Assembly (NCBI GenBank): GCA_036186865.1
Contig: AP025075.1
Span: forward strand, 21,668,874 to 21,732,873
Direction: 5' to 3'
Origin: Eustoma russellianum
Lineage: Eukaryota; Streptophyta; Magnoliopsida; Gentianales; Gentianaceae
Length of the DNA stretch: 64,000 nucleotides
This document shows, in pieces, positions 24,124 through 34,029 of the stretch (position 1 is its first letter; every line of letters starts with the position of its first letter). Position numbers and translations under genes: made by a program. The notes under the pieces are model-generated. The model worked only from the letters and a program-made list of their open reading frames with translations, searched no databases and was not told the DNA's origin.

Positions 24124-24616
24124 TGTGAAATTCTATAGTATTTCTTGATCAATCGAACAACAATCAAGTGCATACTATATTAAGCAAGAATTAGAACTTG
24201 AGAAAATCAAGAAATCAAGAATTGTAGAAGAGAGAAATATCTTCAATTCGTATGAAGAGAAGGAGCAATTCAGTTGAATACTAACTGCGGCAGAAAGCAG
24301 TTATTTAAAGGGGAAGACTGCAAAATTACAAGAATGTCCTCAGCTAATTTCCTACGCTAGTATATTACATAAGGGCATAATGGTCAATTCATCTCCCTTT
24401 CAAACGTCGCGCGTGCAGTTGCTCTTCTTCCTCCTTCCATCAACTCATCTTCCCGTACTCCCAGCTGCAACTGAATGTTCAGCTATCTTCCTTCATTCTT
24501 CGTGGATCTTCTGCCATATATTTCTATTTAATCATCCCAATCTATGATTGCTTGACTCACATATTACATTGCAGCTTTCTCTTCCTTCCATGCTTACACT
24601 CTGTAAATTCTTAACA
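24124..24616 (-). repeat. 5' LTR of copia D
   Basis: 493 bp, bounded by TGTTAAGAATTTACAGAG at 24616 and TTTCACA at 24124 on the minus strand. The primer site lies inside and the NAC-like pseudogene exon starts immediately outside, so the element landed in or next to that gene. Confidence 0.8.
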
Positions 24617-25900
24617 GGGAGCTGAGTACTTTTATGTGTAAAGTACAGGGAGACAACAAGAGTTCGGAGGCAGCACACGGACGGAGGAATATGCACGAGT
24701 ACGCGCTTTCTGGTGACTGCACATCTGATTTTGTGATCTGCAAGATAACTAAAAACGAGTCCATGATGGCGATAAACTCGAACAAAACAAGCCCGTCACC
24801 TGACTCCAAAAGGACTTATGGTCGGGACTCACCCGAGCGCTCTTTGTCTATTAAGATAATGCATGAGGCTGAGCATCAAACTCTGGATGATGCTAACAAG
24901 AGGACTAAAGTAGTCCAGTTTTTTTTTTTTTTTTTTTTTGAGAAGAAAAGTAGTCCAGTTTGATCAACACAGCATTGGATCCGCGTTTCGACACCAGAAT
25001 TTGGCACAGGTTGATTCTCCATCAGACAAGGGAGTTCACGATTCAACAGCCCCCTCGCCTCAGCCATTTTGTTCCTCAAGGGTAGAATCGTCTCAGGAGC
25101 ATGAAAACAACCACCAATTTTACAGCCAGCTACGTTCATCTGAGAAGGATCATCATCCACAGCCATGTCAAGGGGGTCTGGAAGCACTCAAACCAGCCAT
25201 GATGATTGATGACCGGTTAGATAAAAATATTCATTAGAGTGATCATGGGATCCAAGAATTTTGCGTGCCTTCAATGTCAACACCGTGCCCAACAGGGGAT
25301 AATGATATTACAGTTGAAGAAATTTAGGAGATATGGCAGAATATTAATTCAGATGGTCAATGTTTGGTGCCTCCAATGACCCTGTGGTCTGAGGAGAGGT
25401 TGAAGAATGACAATTCAAATGGTCCTCTCGGTTCAATACACATGCATGCGGCGAAAGAGGACCAATGTCAAGGATTCCAAGCCAGCAATACCCCATTTCC
25501 AGAATCATATTTTTCTTAGAATCCTGCTGCTACATCTGCTGACACTGTTCAAAATTGCATTGGTAGCAACAATGTTGGGTTACAATATCCACAAGTTGGA
25601 GGTGGGTTCACATACGGGTTGCAGAATATGAGTATGGAACTTTCGGATTGTCCTTGCGGTTCAATAGACAGTTACCAATGTCAAGGATCCCAAGTCATCA
25701 ATACACCATCTCAAGAAGGACATATTTTGGAGAATGCTGCTGCATCTGCTAATACTGCTCCAAATTACATTACAGGTGAGAGTGCCGGGTTACAATATCA
25801 TCAAGTAGGAGGTGGTTTCATATATGAGGTGGAGAATTTGAGTATGGAATTACCAATGGTTTCTGATGGTTGGTTTCCGGAGGATCCCTTTGGACTTTGA
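24617..25900 (+). pseudogene. NAC-like transcription factor, 3' exon pseudogene
   Basis: This is the only host-gene remnant recognised. The first part encodes RRNMHEYALSGD then SDFVICKITKNE, resembling the end of a NAC DNA-binding domain (subdomains D/E, usually MHEYRL ... WVLCRIFKK). A long Ser/Asn/Gln-rich C-terminal region follows, like NAC activation regions, ending at a TGA (25898). A single frame runs through if a 40 bp insertion (24922-24961) is ignored. It is otherwise broken only by three TAG codons (25235, 25325, 25517). The C-terminus contains a duplicated block of about 65-70 residues (GLQYPQVGGGF and GLQYHQVGGGF, NMSMEL and NLSMEL). Upstream exons are gone, cut off by copia D. 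NAC assignment rests on a short motif and is moderate. Confidence 0.6.
24907..24961 (-). mobile_element. Minimal retroposed tail: poly(T) tract between 15 bp duplications
   Basis: AAAGTAGTCCAGTTT occurs at 24907-24921 and 24947-24961. Between the copies lie 18 T and GAGAAG. Read on the minus strand this is CTTCTC plus poly(A) inside a target-site duplication, as expected for an extremely 5'-truncated LINE- or SINE-driven insertion. It adds 40 bp and shifts the frame of the NAC-like exon. Confidence 0.8.
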
Positions 25901-27205
25901 AACTTTTAGGTTATAAGGGTGATTGAATACTGATGGCAGTGTCTTGATTAGGTGTTTCACCTTAATTAGTTGCCGATTTAGAATTTGAATGTCTTAGGGT
26001 TCATATTTCAAAATGTAAATATTTTTCTTGCTCTTGTACGTTGAAGAATTCAGTTTCAAGTGATTCATATTACCAAATGTCAAACGTTTGTTGTTGAATG
26101 TTTGAAAACTTTATCATCGTTAAAATCATATTATACTCTGTCATCTTAATTAGATTAACGTCTTCATATAGTCAAATTAGAATGTGTATTGAAACTTTAG
26201 ATCCGTTTGTTAATATGCCTTGTTACTTTTATGTAACGCCCAAATTTTTCATAATTTTGCCTAGCAACGTTACTTTGTGTGTTACTTTGTATATAGTAAT
26301 GGTAAATGTGAGTTTCATTAGTAATACTAAATGTAAATTTCTTGAGTTTCATTCTTCTTAGCCTGAAAACGGCAGGTTCATAATATTCTTATCTTCTTAA
26401 AAGGATAATATTTTTGTTGAGTCTACCTAAAATTTTTGAGTTTTTAGTTCTGTGACATAATTCGATGTGACATGATCATATAATGTTCCAAATCTATTGT
26501 GCCAGTGGTATTATGGACATTAATGTTATGGACATTGTAGCATTTAACGCCAACTTTAAAACTTTGTATTATTATACTAAAAAATTTTTAACCTAAATTG
26601 ACCTTAAAGTATATGTCCTTCATACAACATGTTTTTTTCACCTCTTTCAACGTGGGATGAGGCTTTATCGTATACATTTGTATCTGTGTATGAATACATG
26701 TATATAATTGTGTGTTTGTGTATGTATATGTTGTATATGTTTATTTCATGTTTTACCATTTTCCTCTGTACTTATTTGGCACGTCAATCTGTCAAACGAG
26801 ACTCACTAAACTCAAAATTTGACTATCAAATCCGTCAATCACAGCCTATGAAACCCAAAAATGGCATACCAACCTGAAACGTGTACGTGTCAAACTTGAC
26901 ACATCAAAGTAGTTAACCTAAAAAATCGATTTCACAAGTTAATCTAAGCACCACAACAAAACCTGACAAGTTGGTGTGCATGTTTATCTTTTCAAATTTG
27001 GCAATGCGAACAAGTGTTGGTTGTCACCTACTCGTGTTATTGTCAAAAACAATTATTGCAGTTGAGTTTTTATATATTTCAAATTGTAATGTTTTTAGAC
27101 AGAGAATGCAAAGAAAGTCTTGCCAAAAAGGGCAAATCATCTGTCATTGTGGCTAGTGGCCTATAGTAACAACAACAACATTATTCTATTGCTATAGAGA
27201 TTTCT
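25901..27205. other. Intergenic region without recognised genes
   Basis: AT-rich sequence downstream of the NAC-like pseudogene. The short frames at 26098, 26629 and 26971 show no domain. It holds a TGTG/TATG-rich simple stretch near 26700. It is continuous host DNA with 36888-37582 across the gypsy B insertion. Confidence 0.6.
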
Positions 27206-27210
27206 GTTTA
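27206..27210 (+). repeat. Target-site duplication of gypsy B (left)
   Basis: GTTTA, repeated at 36883-36887. Confidence 0.9.
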
Positions 27211-28161
27211 TGTTACACCCCGTGACTTTTAGGCACGATTTTCAATATTTAGAGGTCAACCTTAAATACAACTTAATTAATTTTGTAGGTTATGAGACTT
27301 AGTCACCTAAAACATAGAAGAATAAGAAAGGAGGGTTCAAAATAGAATTAAAGGTAATTAATAGAAATTACCTAAAAGGTCCCTACTAAGAGATAGGGAG
27401 TTACACCACTCTTAGTATAACTCCCCATCTCAACCTAGGGGACGGTTATTGCACAAAAGAAAGAGGGAAAAACGCCTAGGAGGAAGAAAAGGAAGAAGAG
27501 AGAGAGAAGAAGAAGAAAGGAAGAAGAAGAAGGCTAACATAGGTCCAATTCGTCTCGAAATTCTAGCACACACTCGTAAGCTTATCTCGATTCCAAGGCA
27601 AGTAATCTTTCTATACGCTTTACGTAAATTTTGATACTTTAGGCCCTATGTTCTTACAAAGAGAAAACTTGAATCACACATTGGTAATCTTGTCTTGTCT
27701 ATGTTAAATGCTCTATTATATGTAAGTTTTGTTGCTAGTTGCGTAAAGTCTTGTTCTTTGGGCCATATTTCTGAAAATAGTTGTGTGGTGCTTTGTTGTT
27801 TGTCAAGCATGCCCATGAAAGTGTATATTTTGATGTGCTTATTGTCTTGTTCTATTCTTATATTGATTGTCTACACTTAGACGTTTGAGAGTAAGTGCAG
27901 GAAATTGAAGGATGAGTGACGGCATTGTTGTAGGCTTGTTGTGTTGGGAAAGTTGATGAGATCGTTTGAAGGTTGTGAATGATTGAAGGCTAGGGTGGAT
28001 ATTGTTAGGCATGACTAGGCATCAATTCATGTTTAGATGTGTGTTAAGTAAGATGAATCTAGATGTTAAGATGGATCTTTAAGTGTTGAAAATGAAAGGG
28101 TTGAACAAGGAGGGTGTTGGAGAGGAAGTTACTGCAGAAAAACTGCAGTTTGGCACCGTCA

Positions 28162-28520
28162 GAACACTTCGAACGCCTACATTAGGCGCTCTATGTCACA
28201 TTAGGCGCCTAATGTAGCGTTCAATGTGTCCAGAAGCTTTCCCGTACAGAAAAAAACTGCAATTTAGAACCGTCAGAACACTTCGAACGCCTACATTAGG
28301 CGCTCTATGTCATATTAGGCGCCTAATGTAGCGTTCAATGTGTCCTGAATCATCTCCGAACACTTCGAACACCTACATAAAGCGCTCTATGTCACATTAG
28401 GCGCTTCATGTAGGCGTTCAATGTCTACGGAACATCCCCGAACACTTCGAACGCCTAGAATAGGCGCTTTAAGTCACTATAGGCGCTTCATGTAGCGTTC
28501 CAACTCTACTGGAAGTCTGT
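28162..28520 (+). repeat. Four-unit palindrome array in gypsy B 5' LTR
   Basis: Unit starts (GAACACTTCGAACG or close) at 28162, 28276, 28358 and 28440. Each holds a self-complementary block around ATTAGGCGC; the first carries the perfect 18 bp palindrome ACATTAGGCGCCTAATGT (28198-28215). The array recurs at 34983-35342 with the same 114/82/82 bp spacing. Confidence 0.9.
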
Positions 28521-28972
28521 TTGACCCTTTAGGTGCCCTATGTACGTGTAGTAACCTTACACACTTCTTTTGAACATAAAACGCAAAGGTAATTGAGGTG
28601 TAATTGAGGTATAGATGGTAAGTTTGATCATGTAAGAATAAGATTGAATCCCGAGTGATTTTGTAAGACGAATGGGCTTGGAAAGATACGAACATGGATT
28701 GTTTGAGGTGCAAGACTGCACACTTGATATGTACGGTGTATGTGTGTGTGTTACATGTTTGATATGAAGTTACATGTGCATCCTGCATCATGATATGGGC
28801 ACTTGCACTTGATTTGAGATATGCTTTGCGAAAGAAGTATTTACAAGAAAAGTTAAAGTTTTCGAAAGACAAAATGGCTGCTGGTTGATCACAGGGTATA
28901 AAAGTCACGCCTGCGGAAGCAGGGTATAAAAGCGTGATCTGTGAATCAACAGCAGGGTATAAAGTATTTTAT

Positions 28973-29210
28973 GGGGCCGTGGACCTATCAGCACGGAAAA
29001 CAAAGTTATTTTATGGGGTCGTGGACCTATCAGCATGGAAAACAAAGTTATTTTATGAGGCCGTGGACCTTTCAGCACGGATATATGATGTATGTAATGG
29101 GGCCGTGGACCTATCAGCACGGATATATGATATATGTAATGGGGCCGTGGACCTTTCAGTACGGGATATAAAGTTATATGTTATGGGGCCGTGGACCTTT
29201 CAGCACGGGG
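28973..29210 (+). repeat. 42 bp minisatellite in gypsy B 5' LTR, six units
   Basis: Units begin GGGGCCGTGGACCT and carry TCAGCACGG. The period is 42 bp in the first units. The frames at 28905-29215 that show repeated VDLSAR or GPRPHKIT are translations of this array. The right LTR has seven units. Confidence 0.92.
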
Positions 29211-30021
29211 TATAAAGTAATGTTTGCTGTGGACTGATCACCCACAGGGTATAAAGTTCTGCTACGCGAAGAATATGATATGTAAAGTGATGAAATGTTT
29301 TGTGAAATGACATGCATGACATGTTTATGAAAGAGGACATATGCATGGGTGTTGTGTGTGATTTTAAAGAAGTACATGCATCATGATACACGGAGCATAA
29401 GAATTGACATGCAAGAAACGTGACTAGTTTATGACTTGCTATGTGATACGTTGTTTTAATACATGTTGGTTCTCATATCTGTGTACATATATGTGCTTTA
29501 TCTGCTTTGAGGAATTCTTATTAAGATGCTATTTGCTAACCCGAGCACCTTATTTTTGGGCAATGTTTTATACACTGATGACTCAACGTGTGTGATTCCG
29601 TAAGGTGTATAGACGGGTTACTTTCTGGCGATAATTTCGCTAAGAACAGTTACTCTATTCCTTTTTCAGGTGAGCCTGAATATGAGTTTATATTCATCGA
29701 GGACGATGGCGAGTGGGCTCAATGGGATGACGGACAAGGGAATAGATAGATGCTGGACTACCTTCTTTAAGTTTGGAAACTCGTTGTTATTATGTTAATC
29801 TAGAACTTATGTTGGTTAGATGAACAAATACCTTTTATTTCCGATGCAGTTTCTGGTTGTATGATTGACGATGAAGGTTTAAATTTTATGACGTTTCCGC
29901 TGGTTTTTATCTTACATTATGAAGGATGTACGTTTGATCTGCTTGACGCTTCGTAGTTCTCATAGTAGGCTACGGCGGGTGCACTGGTTCCGATGACGGT
30001 ATCAGGCTGGGGCGCTACAGG

Positions 30022-30034
30022 TGGTATCAGAGCC
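30022..30034 (+). promoter_or_regulatory. Primer binding site of gypsy B
   Basis: TGGTATCAGAGCC, 2 nt after the LTR end; matches the initiator-Met tRNA complement. Confidence 0.9.
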
Positions 30035-30300
30035 TAGGCTTCAGATCTATCTCGGAAACTTAGGTTCATGATTTTTAGACACCTAAGCTATGATTATCCT
30101 TTAAGGTTGATCTTTAGTTATAAGTGTTGATCTCTTTAGTGGTTAAGTATGATATGGGTTGGGTGTGTGCGAGCGCGTCTTATTATCTAACTTTGTATTA
30201 ATAGTTGTACTACACACCTCACCTATTAGTACGCATTCGAGCCTTCAGTAACCTTTTGTACTTACTGAATGCTAATGAAATGTTAACCTTTCAGCGAAAT

Positions 30301-31269
30301 ATGCCTCCAAGAAGAGATAACACAGGCAACTCTGGCGAATGGTGGGAAGGAATGGTGTTGAGAATGACCCCACCAATCTCTTGGACACAGTTTTGTGATG
30401 TTTTCCTGAAGTACTACGTACCGGAGACTGCAATATTGGACAAGATAAGAGCATTTGACAGATTGGAGCAAGGAAGGATGACGGTGTCGGAGTATGCAGA
30501 TTGTTTCCATGCTTTGGGTAAGCTTGCCCCTGGGATCATGTCTGATAATCGTCTTAAGATGACGAAGTTTGAGAGGGGTTTGGACTCGAGGATACAATCG
30601 GCGATAGTGAATGCAGGGATGAAAACTTATGAGGATATGCTAGATGCGTGTTTTCGTGTGGAGAGTGATTTCCGCCGAGTAGCGGCAAGAGCAGCTAGCG
30701 CTGGAGGGTCGGATAGAGGCAAGAGGCCAAGAGATGATGTGCGAGTTGGTGGAAGACCCGGACGTTGGGTCAAGGTTCCGAAGAGAGGTCCCGTTGGAAA
30801 TTTGCAGAGACTGCCAACTCAGAATCAAGCAGTTCAACAGGGTATAGGAGTTTGTCCACATTGCAACAGGAACCACGTTGGAGAGTGTAGGAAAGTGGCT
30901 AGAGCATGCTTTCGATGCGGTCAAGTGGGCCATATGATTAGAGACTGTCCGGAGATGAAGAAGAATAATCCTAGAGAGGCGGCTAAGCAGCCGAGAGTGA
31001 AGCCTCGAGCAAATGCTTGTGTACATCTCATGACGGACACGGATGTGCAGGAGGCTACCGATGTAGTAGCAGGTGCGGTTTTAGCAAATAAGATGCCTGC
31101 AAATGTACTTTTCGATAGCGGCGCAAGCCACTCCTTTGTAGCAAAGAGATTCACTAAGCACCTTGGCAGTTTGCCTGAATGGTTAGAAACTCCGTATCGC
31201 GTTCAAGCGGCCGGAGATCAGATTACGGTTTCATACCAGCTGTATCGAGATTGTGAATTGGAGAGTTGA
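30301..31269 (+). pseudogene. Gypsy B gag and protease N-half
   Basis: The ATG at 30301 starts MPPRRDN, then the frame jumps at residue 14 to WWEGM, so the N-terminal gag domain normally before this Trp pair (roughly 100 residues, compared with gypsy A) is missing. The rest is normal: FCDVFLKYYVP, EYADCFHALGKLAPG, KFERGLDSRIQ, DMLDACFRVE, a CPHCNRNHVGEC half-knuckle at 185-196 and a full zinc knuckle CFRCGQVGHMIRDC at 203-216. The protease start with catalytic FDSGASHSF lies at 271-279. It stops at YRDCELES, where a deletion fuses protease to RT. Gag assembly is doubtful. Confidence 0.9.
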
Positions 31270-32012
31270 AGGAACAGCTGCAGGAGTTACTGGACAAGAA
31301 GTTTATCTGCCCTAGTGTATCGCCTTGGGGAGCACCTGTTTTGTTTGTAAAGAAGAAGGATGGTAGCATGAGGCTTTGTATCGATTATAGAGAGTTGAAT
31401 AAAGTTACCATCAAGAATAAGTATCCCCTTCCGCGAATCGAAGATTTATTTGATCAGCTCAAAGGTGCCAAGATCTTCTCGAAAATCGACCGATCAGGAT
31501 ATCATCAGTTGCGAGTGAAGGCCGAGGACATCGCAAAGACATCTTTCTGCACAAGGTATGGCCACTATGAATTTTTAGTGATGCCATTTGGATTGACAAA
31601 TGCCCCTGCGGCTTTTATAGATCTTATGAATACCGTCTTTCGAGAACAGTTGGATAAGTTTGTAGTGGTATTCATAGATGATATTCTTGTGTACTCTCCT
31701 GACGAGCAAACTCACACTGAGCATTTGAGAACCGTACTAAGCATTTTGAGGCAGAAACAACTTTATGCAAAGTTTAGCAAGTGTGAGTTTTGGTTAAGAA
31801 GTGTGGCTTTCTTGGGTCATGTGATATCAGAAGAGGGGATTGCTGTTGACCCGAAGAAGGTGGAAGCCATAACTGAATGGCCTAGACCTACCAATGTCAC
31901 CGAAGTGCGAAGTTTCTTGGGTCTAGCAGGTTATTACAGAAAATTTGTTGAGGGATTCTCGAGGATTGCCGTACCTCTCAGTCGCCTTACTCAAAAGAAG
32001 TCCAAGTTTTAG
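31262..32012 (+). pseudogene. Gypsy B reverse transcriptase
   Basis: It begins in the RT leader ([18 protein letters not shown]), directly after the protease deletion and in a frame different from gag. RT motifs are complete: [59 protein letters not shown], catalytic [26 protein letters not shown] and [12 protein letters not shown]. The usual HSGYHQ is RSGYHQ with one residue lost before it. A TAG at 32010 replaces the residue before WT in the connection. RT function may be nearly intact, but it cannot be translated with gag. Confidence 0.9.
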
Positions 32013-33838
32013 TGGACGGCGGAATGCGAGCAAAGTTTCACGGAGCTTAAGAAGAGATTAACGACAGCTCCAGTATTGGCTCAACCCTCTGGAACGGATG
32101 GATTTGTGATTTATAGTGATGCGTCAAAGAACAGGTTAGGTTGTGTTTTAATGCAAAACGAACGAGTCATCGCGTATGCCTCAAGACAGCTAAAGCCTTA
32201 TGAACAAAACTATCCCACACATGATCTTGAACTTGCCGCGGTTGTGTTCGCCTTGAAGATTTGGCGGCATTATTTGTATGGAGAGAAGTGCGCGATATTC
32301 ACGGATCATAAGAGTCTAAAGTATTTGTTCTCACAGAAGGAATTGAATATGAGGCAGCGGAGATGGTTGGAATTGCTAAAAGACTATGACCTAACTATTC
32401 ATTATCACCCGGGAAAGGCTAATAAGGTAGCCGACGCCTTAAGCAGGAAATCCAGCCATGCAAGGCAATCACCACTAGAGAGAGAGATTGAGGAATTTGG
32501 TTTGGATTTGATGGAATCCACGGTGAATGTCCTGACAGCATTGACTATCACACCGAGTTTGATTGATAGGATAAATGAGGCACAGAAGAAAGATAAGGCT
32601 TTAAGTGAGATAATGGAAAGGGTGAAACATAGTCAAGTTGAAGGATTTCGGATCAAGGAGGATGGGAGCTTATGGTTTAGGAAAAGATTATGCGTGCCGG
32701 ATGTTGACAAACTTAGGAAGGAAGTTTTGCAGGAAGCTCATAATTCGAGGTTATCAATACACCCCGGTAGCACCAAGATGTATAGAGATCTCAAGCGATA
32801 CTATTGGTGGTCTGGGATGAAAAGACATATTGCGGAATTCATAGAGAGGTGTTTGGTGTGTCAACAAGTCAAGGCGGAACACCAACGGCCCGGTGGATTG
32901 TTAATGCCGTTGGAAATCCCAGAATGGAAATGGGAACATGTCACAATGGATTTTGTAGCTGGTTTACCAAAGACAAGAAGTGGATGTGACATGATTTGGG
33001 TTATCGTAGATCGTTTAACAAAGTCTGCCCATTTCCTACCCGTTTCAAGTAAAGCACCTCTTGACAAGTTAGTGAGTTTATATATGGACTGTATTGTTAG
33101 CTTGCATGGAGTCCCGGTAAGTATAGTGTCCGACCGAGATGCACGGTTCACTTCTAAGTTTTGGACAGCATTCCAAGAAGCCATGGGTACAGAGTTAAGG
33201 TTGAGTACGGCGTATCATTCCCAAACCGATGGACAGTCCGAGCGGACTATTCAAACCTTGGAAGATATGCTAAGGGCTTGCGTGTTGGATTTCAAAGGGA
33301 GTTGGGACGGAATGGTGAAACTGATGGAGTTTTCTTATAACAATAGTTACCACAGTGCAATTGACATGGCTCCTTTTGAAGCATTGTATGGAAGGAAATG
33401 TAGGTCCCCGGTTTATTGGGACGAAGTGGGCATGAGGACCATCACGGGACCTGAGCTATTGGAGAAAACGCTAGATAAGGTGAAAATCATCCGGGAAAGA
33501 CTCAAGACGGCTCAGGATCGCAGCAAGAGTTGGGCAGATTCCAAACGACGACCATTGGATTTTGATGTGGGTGAAAAAGTTTATTTGAAGGTATCACCTA
33601 CCAAGGGTGTCATGAGGTTTGGAGTAAAAGGCAAGTTAAGCCCTCGTTTTATTGGTCCTTATGAAATACTTGAGAAGGTAGGAGCTTTGGCATATAGGTT
33701 GGCATTACCTCCGGTGTTGGCGCAAGTTCACGATATATTCCACGTGTCACAATTAAGAAAGTATGTGGCGGATCCAAGTCATGTACTTGAAACTCAACCT
33801 TTGGAACTCAAGGAAGATGTTACATATGAGGAGGTACT
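32013..33838 (+). pseudogene. Gypsy B RNase H and integrase
   Basis: In frame with RT after the TAG. RNase [59 protein letters not shown]. Integrase: zinc finger ([28 protein letters not shown]), core with all three acidic residues ([34 protein letters not shown]) and the C-terminal [16 protein letters not shown] block, then [14 protein letters not shown]. About 588 codons are uninterrupted. This is the best preserved coding part in the window; a frameshift at about 33838 separates it from the chromodomain. Confidence 0.92.
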
Positions 33839-33985
33839 GTGAAAATTGTGGACCGAAAGGATCAAGTGTTGAGGAAGCGAGTGATTCCTTATGTAAAGGT
33901 CCAATGGAGCAATCACACGGAACGTGAGGCCACTTGGGAGCTCGAAGAACAAATGCGGCAGAAGTATCCTCAGCTCTTCGACTAA
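33839..33985 (+). pseudogene. Gypsy B chromodomain (frameshifted)
   Basis: In a frame shifted relative to the integrase: [14 protein letters not shown], then the chromodomain YVKVQWSNHTEREATWELEE and a stop at 33983. The domain itself is complete. It confirms membership of the chromoviruses. Confidence 0.88.
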
Positions 33986-33992
33986 GGTACGT

Positions 33993-34029
33993 AAGTTTCG
34001 AGGACGAAACTTTTTGTAAGGGGGGTGGA
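33993..34029 (+). promoter_or_regulatory. Hairpin and polypurine tract of gypsy B
   Basis: AAGTTTCGAGGACGAAACTT (33993-34012) forms an 8 bp perfect stem with an AGGA loop. Then 5 nt, then AAGGGGGTGGAA (34018-34029) directly before the LTR. The hairpin begins 8 nt after the pol stop. Confidence 0.9.

Larger units (their letters stand above)
22178..24616 (-). mobile_element. Ty1/copia element D, 3' part lost
   Basis: On the minus strand: 5' LTR 24124-24616, primer site, gag, protease and integrase start, then truncation at 22178 by the lone LTR. The short (493 bp) LTR and DUF4219-like gag start differ from the SIRE-like elements in this window. No RT or 3' LTR remains. Confidence 0.85.
27211..30019 (+). 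repeat. 5' LTR of gypsy B
   Basis: 2,809 bp, starting TGTTACACCCCGTGAC and ending GGGGCGCTACA. It contains the palindrome array (28162-28520), the minisatellite (28973-29210) and the U5 box TACGGCGGGTGCA (29971-29983). The antisense frame at 28477-28908 is also open in the other LTR but looks like no known protein. Confidence 0.95.

Noticed and set aside
27449..27634. Arg/Lys/Glu-rich frame near the start of the gypsy B LTR
   Set aside because: It comes from an AGGAAGAAG simple repeat in the LTR; the same DNA is at 34270-34455 with indels.
28162..28520. Possible CRISPR-like spaced repeats
   Set aside because: Four imperfect units with no unique spacers, duplicated in both LTRs of a plant retrotransposon; not an array of that kind.
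28477..28908. 143-codon antisense frame present in both gypsy B LTRs
   Set aside because: It is open in both copies only because the LTRs are nearly identical. It has no domain, signal or composition typical of a protein and spans the palindrome array.
28905..29215. Repetitive frames (VDLSAR, GPRPHKIT) on both strands
   Set aside because: These are translations of the 42 bp minisatellite; the period is a multiple of three, which keeps frames open by chance.
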